Of a DNA stretch of 64,000 bases, positions 54,701 through 64,000 are shown in pieces. The stretch covers positions 186,001 to 250,000 of the forward strand of contig BDSL01000039.1 of the NCBI GenBank assembly GCA_003116995.1, written 5' to 3'. The position numbers and the translations under genes are program-made. Every line of letters begins with the position of its first letter. Position 1 is the first letter of the stretch. The notes beneath the pieces are model-generated. The model did no database searches. It had not been told where the DNA came from and saw nothing but the letters and a program-made list of their open reading frames with translations. This DNA comes from Yamagishiella unicocca (taxonomy: Eukaryota > Chlorophyta > Chlorophyceae > Chlamydomonadales > Volvocaceae).

Positions 54701-57700
54701 AGACACGGTAACCGACGGTAACCGACGCCCCTTGCCGCTGCTGCAGGCCCATGACCCAGCTCCGGGTCATCGACTGCGACATCATCTCATACCCCGAGGA
54801 TATCGGTGAGGCTCTTATCACGCGGATGCGGGGCCGGGAGCCGGGCGAGGTCGGTTTGAATGCATCCAGAACCGGCTGCTGCCGGTGCCTTACAACCACG
54901 GTCCATTGCGGAGCCCTGCACCTGCACCCACCATCGGACACCATCCGTAGGGGGAATCCTTTCCCGCCGTGAGGATTGCCAACCCACCTACCACCCCGCA
55001 GCGGCCTGTCTACCGGTCTCCCTACCTGCAATGTCTCATGCTGCTCCGGCCCCCCTCCCGCAGACCACCCAGCAACACACCGACGCCTGCTCGCCTGCCT
55101 CTTGCCGCCTTCACACGGGTCTCGTCCCCCTTTTCCCCCACCTCCCGCCCCGTGTCTCCCACGGTGCCCAACCGCGCACACCAGATCACATGTCGTTGTG
55201 GGCAACCTTCATCACCCAAAGCGTGGGCCCTATGGCGGCGCTGGCGGCGCAGTTCAGGATCGGCGTCTTTGATATCGTGGTACGCGAGACGGATATGTGC
55301 GAAGTCCTTGAAAAACGTATACTTGTGTTGTGTGTGCGCGCCACTACTGCATACTGCGCCACTACACATTCACCACTACTGCACACCTCAAACCAGTAGG
55401 GTCTCCCGCCAGGCACTGCCAGCAGATTCACTACGGGCCTATACACCGGCAGCACCACGCCAGTTGACTGCACCGCGATCTGACCACGCGAGCGTGCCGG
55501 CTCCTTCGGACGGACTGAGACAAAACAGCAAAAATCGGGGTCTCACTGTTTGTTAACAGTGACAGAACGTTCCTCTTAGTTCGGAACAGTGACAGAACAG
55601 TGACAGAACAGACGGAAATCACGAAAACAGACATTGCGCTGTTTCCCGAGTGATGAGGCTGCGGAGCCTCAAGCTGCGGTTGTACCCCTCCTGCCGGCGT
55701 CTGCTTCGGAGCCTCTAGTTCATAGGCCGCGTTGAGGCGCGCGCGTTGGCCTGCCACCGCCTGCCCGGTCCTGTGTGTGTATGTGTGTGTATGTGTGTTA
55801 CCTTACCGCGTGTGCCGCCTTCCGTTCCCCCACGACAAATCTTTTTGTGAGCGGTTATTCCTGTATAAAGCACTTGCGTTTGGTCCACACCGCCTTCTGT
55901 TCCCCCACGGCTTTCGCAGCTGGACAACTCGACGTCGCCGTCCGTCACGTTTGGGAGCCTGGAAGCGTACGGCATGGACTTCAAAAACGCTACGCTGGTT
56001 GCAGACTCCACAGCCCACGTGACCCTCACGGCGCGCCGTACCGTGCAGCCGCTGTACGCGCTCCTCTTACCGGCCAACACCACCACCATCCCGGTCTGGA
56101 CGCAAGGCGACTTACATGTAGGCGGCTGCAACGAGCGGGCACAACCTAGTGCTGAAACCAAACAGGGTTGCGGAGATAGAGGGTGGAGGGCGGGGAAATT
56201 CAGGGGCGAAGCCGCTGTGAGGGTTTCAGGATTGGTCCATGGACGATCCCCGCACAGCCGTCGTACACCCTGGCGGTCCCAAGCCCCCGGTGGCGACAGC
56301 AGTGGAGGCGCGGGTTGCGGGGTTGGTTTACCGCGAAGCCAGTCGTGGAACTCTACGGGAATTGAACAAATCGGCCCTGTCTGTGTGGTGATACCCATGT
56401 ACCGTGTGCGCGTCTCTGCTCCCTCGCGCATACAGAGTGCCCTGGCGGCCGCCCAGCGTGCGTCGGTGTGCTCTAGCCACTCCAACACCACCGTCTTCAT
56501 CCAGATGTTCTCCAACCTGTCCCTGGATGCCACCAAGTGGCCCTCGCCGGGCTTCAACATCTCCTGCAATATCACCATCAGCGGCTCGCCGAACAGGTAG
56601 GAGGGCTGTGAGGGCAGCTGCTGGCGGCTGCGCGCTTCACACCGCACGTCGGATGTCGTTGCGATATAGTAAAATAAAGAGAGGGTACTGTTTTTCTATT
56701 TTTCACGCGGCGGCCAGGCTGGCACACCCGGGTTGCTCCCCTCCGTGGCCGCCTTTGCCGTTTCGTCTCTTGGGCTAATGATTATGCGACGAAAGCCGCC
56801 GCCCTGGCGGCCATCACTCGATTCAGCTGTGTCTGTGCAGCACGTTTAACATGCGTGCTGCTGAGTTGCTGTAGTTCAGACCACAGCGCGTATAACCACA
56901 TTGCTTTCTCACCACGCAGGTTCTTCTGTGAATCCTTGACCCCCCTCTTTTGGTCTCCTGACAGAGCAACGTCGCACGACCCCCTTCTCCGCCCTAACAC
57001 CACATTGTGGTAATCGCGTCCTATGCCCTCCGCCCCACCTGCCGCTGTCAGGGCCGGGGGCACGTGGCTGAATCTGAACCTGCTGTCCAAGTTCGTCTCG
57101 CTGAGCAACAAGGCGGCCCTGACGTTCAGGTACTCATGGACCGGAGTGCTTGACTTGGCTGCGGCCATCGGCTCCTCTATATCCCCACACCTCTCTCACA
57201 CACTCTCTCCCGCCCTTGTCATCACGTGTGACCTCCTTTGCTGTCACCCTCCGATGTCGTTTCCCTTGATTCTGGGATTCCCCATCTCCTATCTCCCATC
57301 TCCGACTTCCCATCTCCGATCTCCCATCTCCGACATCCCATCTCTCACCTCCGATCTCCCACCTCCCACCTCCGACCTCCCATCGCCGAATTGCGGCCCC
57401 CCGCGCTCCGCCGCAGGTACCTGACACTCATCAACATGCCCAGCCAGCAGCGAACGTACGACCTGGGCGACCTCACAAAGATGACCCTGCCGCTGTGGCC
57501 CGTGAGTCGGCCCCCCGGCAGCTCGTCGTACCTCATCCTGCAGGACTGTACGGTGGTGCTGCCGTACGAGGAGTATCGATCGGTGGCGGCGGTCATGGGT
57601 GCCGTGGATGGCAGCTTCTCGTCTCGGGCCCTCAACTCCAGCGTCTGGGGCTTCGAGGTGCGCCAGGGGGCCTTACGACTGGTGGTGGTTCCGCTGGTGG

Positions 57701-60700
57701 CGGTGGTTCCGGAGCTAGAGCTGGGTTTCGCTGCTGTGTACGACCCTTCGGTCCCACCCGATGTGGTCGTACAGATATGCTGCCCCGTCCGCAGCCTCCC
57801 AGCCACCCGCGCCCTCTCTCTCCCTGACATGTTGCAGCACCTACAGCTCTCTGTAAGATACAGTACGGCACCTGTTGTAATATGCTGACCTGACAGCGTA
57901 CAGTACCCTGACAGCGTACGGCACCCCCCCTCGCGCGCCGGGCCCCGCGCTGCTCTCAGGTTGCGTCCAGCTCGATTCACCGCGTCACCCTCAGCCACAT
58001 GCTCGGCCTCAACATGACGGCCATCAACACGGTGCTGACGGACACGTCGGGCTACGTGCCGTACGCCTCCCTGCTGGGGCCCAACATATACGGCACCGAT
58101 AACATGTCGCCGCCGCCGCCGCCGCCGCTGGCCGCCCTCCTGGCGCCCGCCAACAGCGGCGGCAGCGGCGGCGGCGGCCTGCCCACATCCGCCATCATCG
58201 CGATTGCAGTCGCGGTGCCGTTGGGTACAATCGGGTTGGCGATAATCGCGTTGTTGCTGTTCCGCCGCCGCCAGAGCGTCACCATCGGGACTCCGCAGCC
58301 CACCCCGCTGTGTCCCTCAGCGGGCACCGCGGCTGTAGCTGCGGCTGGGCTCACCGGGGAGAAGGGCGCGGGGTTGTCATGTCCGGGCAGTGGCGGCAAC
58401 TCGCCTCTGTCGGATCAGAGCGGCGACACGGAGGTGCATGCGGATAAGAGCCACCAGGTGAGCATCGGCCGTCGGAAGGGGTGTGGCGGTGGGGCAAGGG
58501 TACCTGCCGTGCAGGCGAAGGCCGTGCAGTGTATCCCTTGGCGGCGGCCACAGACTCGGAGGTCGAAGTGGTCTGGTACCCGCGGACGGCTTACGTGCAG
58601 CAGCCAGTTGGTAATGATGGACACGGCTAGGCAAAGGACACGGTCAAGACACATGGGTTAGGCGGACAGCGCGGAGAGGAGCGGGGAGCGGGTCAAGCGA
58701 AGTGCCCGATACATGCACGGCTCGGGTGTTATTGCTTTGACCGCAGGAGAGGAAATTTGCCCCGACTACACGGCATAGGAGAGGGGGTGGGGCAAGAAGA
58801 CCCGGTTACATGGCATAGGATACCGGACGACAGGAACTAGCCGGCGAATGGCCCTGGGACATGCATTTTTTTAGTGTGCATGTCGGAGGGGTACGAGAGG
58901 AGACCCGTGGGTCGGCACTGAAATTAGGATGCGTTTGGTACACACATGCCAGAGGTAGGGTATGGCTTGTGCGGGGGCGTCCATGACATGCACGGCTCGT
59001 AAGCCCTCTGTACGGCGCTGTCGTACCGTGCCGCAGACGCAAGGGACGAGCGTCATAAAGCCGTCAGAGTGCGAGTCGGACAGCACTCCGGTCGCCCCGC
59101 CACTGCACGTGGAGCTGCACCAGCTCATCCTGGACTTTGCGAGGTGGGTCACAGAAAAGAACCGGTTACGCGACATGGGCACTTCACGAGGTGGGGGCAG
59201 GGGGGGAGGGGGGAATGCGTGTGGGTTGGAAGTGGGGTCGCAAAAAAGGGACCGGTCACGCAACGTGGGAAGTGTAGTTGGTGCACAGGCTTCGGACACC
59301 TGGTCGCGGGCGCATGCTGGTGGACGTGGATTGAATGCCGGAAAACCGGTGAGGGTGACCCGTCGGCGGGCGTGAGGGAGACCCGTTGGAGCCCATGATG
59401 ATGCAGCGCGCAGGATACCTTTGCTTCGACCTGACGCGTCTCTTTAACGTCGTCCAGAGGCTGGACCCTGCTCTTTGGCTCCACGCACTCCCCACCCGTC
59501 AACCGCCACCCGTCAACTGCCAGCCGTCAACCCCCACCCGTCAACCCCCACCCGTCAACCGCCACCCGTCAACCCCCACTCCTCAACCCCCACCCGTCAA
59601 CCCCCAACCCCCACTCCGTTTTCCTCGCAACCCCCCACTCCGTTGCTCCTTCAGGGAGATTGAGGACAAGCACCTCACAATACACGACGCTCTGGGCAGC
59701 GGGGGCTTCGCGACCGTGTATCGGGGTACGTACGCCGGGGGGTGACGCCGGGGGGGTGAGGAAGACCCGTGGATGCGAGGAAAACCGCTTAGAGCAGACG
59801 TTTCGAAGGTGACGCAGGGGGGGGGGGAGAAGGAAGAGAGCAGACGTTTCGAAGGTGACGCAGGGGGGGGAAAGAAGGAAGGGAGCACATGCACCGAAGC
59901 TTCCCCTGCCGTGTGTAAGTGCCGCCAGTAACCCTACGGCCCTGGCCCCCCAGCCGCTGCCAAAAGCACCCTCACGGCGCGCCGCGCTCCCTCCCCCCTC
60001 ACCCCTCTCGGCTCCCCGTCCTCACCCCTCTCGGCTCCCCGTCCTCACCCCTCTCGGCTCCCCGTCCTCACCCCTCTCAGGCACTTGGCGCGGCATCGAT
60101 GTGGCGGTCAAGGTGATAGAGTTCCAGGACCGGGCCGCCGGCAATGAGCGACTGCAGGCTCGCGCTATGACGGAGGCGGCCATCGCCGCCAACATCCAGC
60201 ACGCCAACGTCGTGACGACGTACTCGTACGACATAAGGCCCTCTCAGCCGAGCGACGGCTCGGCGGACACGCCCAGCAGCAGCACGCTGCTGGGCATAGG
60301 GCCCTCGCCAGAGGGCGGCGGCGCCGCCACGCCGCCCGCCGGCCCCGTGCGGCGAGGCAGCGGTTCCTCGGATCAGAGCAACAACAGCCAGATGGCCCGG
60401 ATGTGGAAACTGTATTTGATACAGGTGGGCGCCGACTGGAAAACCCTGGCTGGGAGGCTGGGAGGCCAGGGGCTGGCTGGGAGGCCAGTGGCTGGTTGGG
60501 AGGCTGGGTGTGTGGGCAGGACCCTGAGGGCCCAGTGGGTGGCTGGGTGGGTGGGATCCTGAGCCGCGCCGCCGCTGACTTGCTGGCGATGTACCGCACC
60601 GGCATGTTCGAAGACGTCAACAGGAGAGGAGCTTCCACCCGCATAGGAGCAAGTCGTAATTGATGGCCGACCTCGTGGGCTCGACCTCGGCTTCCTGGGG

Positions 60701-63700
60701 CGCTGCTGCCCCGCTCCCCGGCCCCTCCTCCTGTCCCGAGCACGCGTCCGGCGCGGCCGGCTCCCACCTGGGTCCCCCGCCCACATCAGCTGGCATTGCC
60801 AGGCACCATGTCTTCACCGCGCTTCCCCTTCCCCTCCCCCGCTGCTTGATTTGACTTGATTCGACTTGATTTAACTTGATTGGCTTGATTCGACTTGATT
60901 CCACTTGATTTGACTTGATTCCACTTGATTTGGCTTGATTCGACTTGATTTCAGTGATTTCACTTGATTTCACTTGATTTAACTTGATTTGACTTGATTC
61001 GACTTGATTCCACTTGATTCCACCTGATTTGACTTGATTTGGCCCGCACAGGAGTTCTGCGAGGTGGGGTCACTGCGGGTGGCTCTGGAGAACCGCATGT
61101 TCCAGACGGCGGACGGGTTGCCCAACCTGGTAGGCAGGAGGGGGTCGGGGAGGGGAAGGGCAGGTGGGGAAGGGGAGCCAGCAGGATGTGTGTGGGTGTG
61201 AGAGAGGCGGGGGGGCGGGAAGACCAGGATGTGGGGTGTGGGAGGAAACCCGTGGGTCCGCACTGAATGTCAAAACCGATTCGAAGGCGTTTGGTGTGTG
61301 GGGGCGAGAGGATTGCGGGGAGGGGGCGGTGGCGCTTCATGCTGTGGGCATGTGTGCGTGTCCTTGTGCACAACGCGACAAGCAGAAGCACTGGACGGGG
61401 AATTTGCAAAAGCGAGAAATGAACACGTATGAAGGCTGCGGCCGGTCGGCGACTGCGTAACGCCCATCCGGCAGTTGGCGCCGTGTCGACTGGGTCGAGA
61501 ACAACCCGGTGAATCCACAAAGGAGGAAAAGTGCCCCGTGCTAGCGGCGGCGAAGTTACCAACGTGCTAGCGGCGGCGAAGCTATTAACGTGGTGATGGG
61601 GTGAACTCCAGGCGGACGATGGTGTGGCCGTGGCCGGTGCCTGGCCGTGTCCGTCTCCGTTGCCAGCCATTGACATGACGCCCGGCCCGCTCCGAAACCC
61701 GCCGCCGCCCTGCAGCCCATGATCCTCCGGATGGTGATGGATGTGGTGCGGGGCTTGCAGCACCTGCACAAGAAGAACATCGTGCACGGAGACCTGACGC
61801 CAGGTGGGAGCTGGGTTCGGATTCCAGGCGGCGGGGCGGGAGATGAAGAAGAGAGGGGGAGTACAGGATAATTTGCGAAGGGGTGAAGACAGCGGGGAGG
61901 CGGCCGAGGGGTGACGTATGGGTATCATGAGTCACTCCACGAGAATACCCTGGAATGGAATAGTCGTGCGGGCCATAGCCCTAGCCCACATTGCGTAACC
62001 CCCCACTCAACCCCCTCCCTCCCCCTCCGCGTCGTCGTTTCTTGGCGCCTCCGCGGCCCCAGGCAACATCCTGCTCAAAGCCAACCTCTCCCGCCCCGGC
62101 CTCTACGTGGCCAAGCTGGCGGACTTCGGCCTCAGCGTCAAGATGAACCCGGCGCAGACCAGCGTGGACAACAACCGCACCGGCACGCCCTTCTACGCGA
62201 GTAAGGCGGCACTCGGGGGCCGGGTCGCGTCCTGCGTCGTCCCATCCACCGCGCTGTGCCACCACGTGCTCCCGCCACCTGCCTCACACACCTCGGGTGG
62301 CCCCGGGTTGCGTCGTGCCGTGCGGCGCGTCGTGCTGTGTCGTACCGTGCGGCGGTGTCACCAGCTGCGTGTCAGTCCCCTAGCATCGCCGCAGACAAGC
62401 ACTCCACGAGGAGGGGGAGGAGGAGGAGGAGGAGGGGGGGGGGGCATGAAAACCGAGAAGGGGGGGTTCGAGGAAGACCCGTGGATGCCCGAAAAAACCG
62501 TTTAGGACAGACGTTTCGAGATGCATGCTGGAGAACTGGCTTGGGGATACTAAAGCCGAAGGTCGTAATATGACCTTTGGCGGCTAAGCTAAAGCGGGGG
62601 GGGGCTGCGACCAGCGCCATATGTGTATCAGCAAGCAGCCACACCACGGCTGCTCCTCGGTGCGCACTGCCGTCCACCTCGCACCCACCAGCGCCCCACG
62701 CCGCGTTTCGAGGGCGGGCCTTGGCGCCACAGTGCCGCTCAGGCCGCCTGACACAGGGACAGTGACCCCCACCCTGCACATCACCGTCGCCCCCTGTCGG
62801 CAGTTCCGTGCGATGATTGTGGGTGCGGTCATCGACACCGCCACCGCCGCAACTACAACCGCCATCACAACTACAACCGCCACAACCACAACCGCCACAA
62901 CCACAACCGCCGCCACAACCAGGTCACCCTTGCTCTCCATCCCAAGATAAAAACCCCTCCGCGCTCGCCCCGCACGCAGGCCCCGAGGTACGGCAGCACG
63001 GCAACCTTACTAAGGCGTCCGATTTGTTCGGTGAGTTGGGACGTCGACTGCCGGGGAGTAGGAAATCGCGGCGAGCTGGGGACGGGCCGGGGCTGCGGAG
63101 CCGCAAGTGGTGGGGACTGTATCCGTGCTTCAGCGCAGTGCGGTCATGCGGCACGACGGTCAGACAGGACGTGCGGCGGCGAACGGGTCGCCGACGACGA
63201 TGAAACACGCACGTGGCTCGAACCATGTACGTCAGCTCTCACCCACAGCAACCCCCATCCCTCACGCACCGCCGCCTCTCAAACCGCACCCCACCACCCC
63301 ACCCCACCATACCACCATCCGCACCTCACACCTCAGCTTCCTCGTATGCGGGATTTCCTCACAACACCTCACCCCTCCGGCACCGCGCGCAGCGCTGGGC
63401 GTGGTGTTGTGGGAGATGTGGCACGGCCGGCCCTGCTACCAGCGGGTTCGGGGAGTCAAGCATTACATACACGCCACGGGCTACCCGACCTTCCCCCCGC
63501 ACTGCCCCGGCGCCTACGCCGATCTGGCCGGGCGCTGCATGCGGCGGGCGCTGGAGGAGCGCCCGCACTTGGACGAAGTCCACGACATCGTACGGCAGCT
63601 GATGGGTACGGCGGTGGGCAGCATGAGCAGCGGCAGCGCCGCCGGCAGCGACGTCGACACGTCGGGCGCGCCGTCTTACGAGTGGCCGTTCGTGGCACAG

Positions 63701-64000
63701 ATGATGCACGAGACGAACGCGGCCGCCCCGGCGGGGGGGGCGGTCAGCTACCTTGACCCCGGCGTCATGGGGATGGCGCCCGGCGGGCATGGTTCGGCGG
63801 CCACTGGCGGCAGCAGCGGCAGCGCGCGCAGCGTCGCCGCCGCAGGTGCCATGGCGGCGGCCGCCGCCGCCGCAAGCAACCAGCTGATGGTGCCAATGCG
63901 AGCAGGGTCGTCGGGGTCAGTGCAGGCGGCATCGGCCCTGGCCGCTGGCCACTGGGGGCCTGCCGCAGCGGCTGCTGGCGGGGGCCAGGCGGCCGGGGGC
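51747..64000 (+). CDS. Receptor-like protein kinase with beta-helix-like ectodomain (3' truncated)
   Basis: Exons: 51747-52044, 52111-52316, 52646-52990, 53848-54020, 54747-54805, 55185-55279, 55920-56117, 56436-56596, 57052-57129, 57417-57657, 57960-58457, 59037-59143, 59655-59725, 60081-60424, 61052-61129, 61716-61803, 62063-62200, 62980-63030, 63393 to beyond 64000. Phases close throughout. A signal peptide (LPLLLVLLGSLDRFAEG) is followed by about 600 extracellular residues that read like a right-handed beta-helix (DVTVVLTADVTLSN, LRNITIVGGN, VVLSVEGVAFCN, FKNATLVADS). Then come a PPPPPPLAALL linker, one transmembrane segment (AIIAIAVAVPLGTIGLAIIA, about residue 695) and FRRRQ. The kinase domain shows GSGGFATVYRG, VAVKVI, EFCEVGSLRVAL, HGDLTPGNILL, LADFGLSVKM, GTPFYASPEV and GVVLWEMWHGRPCY, TKL-like. 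HGDLT replaces HRDLK, while the catalytic Asp and Asn remain. A Ser/Gly/Pro insert of about 50 residues sits between beta4 and beta5. A Gly/Ala/Ser-rich tail continues past the edge. The 52990 donor is GC rather than GT. Confidence 0.88.
54410..54590. repeat. 29-bp minisatellite in kinase intron
   Basis: About six copies of GGCAGGTGGCGTGGGCTGCT plus GGTGGTTTA, in the intron between 54020 and 54747. Confidence 0.9.
57275..57395. repeat. Degenerate CCCATCTCCGA repeat
   Basis: Eight- to eleven-bp pyrimidine-rich repeats (CCATCTCC/CCGATCTC/CCGACTTC) in the intron before exon 57417. Confidence 0.8.
59500..59635. repeat. CCCACCCGTCAAC tandem repeat in kinase intron
   Basis: About nine copies of an 8-15 bp unit around CCCCCACCCGTCAAC, in the intron before the P-loop exon at 59655. 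Confidence 0.9.
59756..59813 (+). repeat. Dispersed intron repeat, short copy
   Basis: GAGGAAGACCCGTGGATGCG, GAAAACCGCTTAGAGCAGAC and GTTTCGAAGG, the 5' half of the family, 31 bp after a 5' splice site in the kinase gene. Other short kinase-gene copies lie at about 58889-58930, 59376-59395 and 61238-61290. Confidence 0.7.
59990..60080. repeat. 23-bp tandem repeat ending at a splice acceptor
   Basis: Four copies of CACCCCTCTCGGCTCCCCGT plus CCT. The last is truncated by CCCCTCTCAG, the acceptor of exon 60081, so the array forms the polypyrimidine tract. Confidence 0.9.
60846..61042. repeat. 10-bp TTGATTCGAC array in kinase intron
   Basis: About nineteen copies of a 10-bp unit (CTTGATTYRA/CTTGATTCCA) in the intron before exon 61052. 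It is AT-richer than the surrounding DNA. Confidence 0.95.
62463..62597 (+). repeat. Dispersed intron repeat, long copy B
   Basis: Same structure as copy A at 30063: TTCGAGGAAGACCCGTGG, AAAAAACCGTTT, GATGCATGCTGGAGAACTGG and the hairpin at 62555-62581, ending GGCGGCTAAGCTA. From 62519 to the end only about two bases differ from copy A. It lies in the intron between 62200 and 62980. Confidence 0.8.

Noticed and set aside
57658..57850. Extension of the kinase ectodomain exon through VVVPLVAVVPELELGF
   Set aside because: A GTGCGC donor after 57657 gives a phase-correct junction to 57960; the extension is Val/Pro-rich and ends at a second, less typical donor. It remains a possible alternative splice form.

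Overview
The window reads as nuclear DNA of a chlamydomonadalean green alga, probably a volvocine relative. The evidence is GC-rich, codon-biased exons of 50 to 500 bp, many short introns with GTGAGT/GTGCGT-like donors and CAG acceptors, long Ala/Gly/Pro/Gln-rich inserts in conserved enzymes, minisatellites packed into introns, and TGTAA poly(A)-type signals. There is no prokaryotic operon structure. Every gene model was built by eye from reading frame, splice sites and motifs. Exon junctions were kept only where the codon phase closes, and no homology search was run.

Layout. (1) 1-6381, minus strand: a large PP2C-type protein phosphatase whose 3' end runs off the left edge. (2) 8176-14041, plus: an 11-exon NSUN5-type rRNA cytosine-5 methyltransferase, divergent from the phosphatase. 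(3) 14.0-22.6 kb: gene-poor DNA with a small minus-strand protein carrying a zinc-knuckle-like CX2CX4HX4H motif, a reverse-transcriptase relic, and a short secreted protein with Cys/SWG repeats. (4) 22674 to about 27.7 kb, minus: an unrecognised multi-exon gene with an acidic C-terminus. (5) 28031-32679, plus: a 10-exon RlmI-type 23S rRNA cytosine methyltransferase with an N-terminal extension that looks organelle-targeting. (6) 34636-37857, minus: a secreted, probably GPI-anchored protein. (7) 38-42.5 kb: retroelement-like debris and two tandem, decayed copies of a gene-like unit of about 1.1 kb. (8) 42670-48564, plus: a complete 13-exon cytosolic-phospholipase-A2-like gene. (9) 51747 to beyond 64000, plus: a receptor-like kinase with signal peptide, beta-helix-like ectodomain, transmembrane segment and TKL-like kinase domain, truncated at the right edge.

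The genes do not form one pathway. Two are RNA cytosine-5 methyltransferases of different families, one presumably nuclear or nucleolar and one presumably organellar. Three concern signalling or the cell surface: PP2C, receptor-like kinase and GPI-anchored protein. The most interesting non-genic signal is a family of intron-located repeats sharing a core GAGGAAACCCGTGGATG. Two copies, in unrelated genes 32 kb apart, are nearly identical over a 3' part containing a perfect hairpin, and one copy begins exactly at a 5' splice site, as an introner-like element would. A second dispersed family (TGCCCGATGGTTCTACC ... CACTGTAAC) lies in intergenic or intronic DNA in a single orientation.
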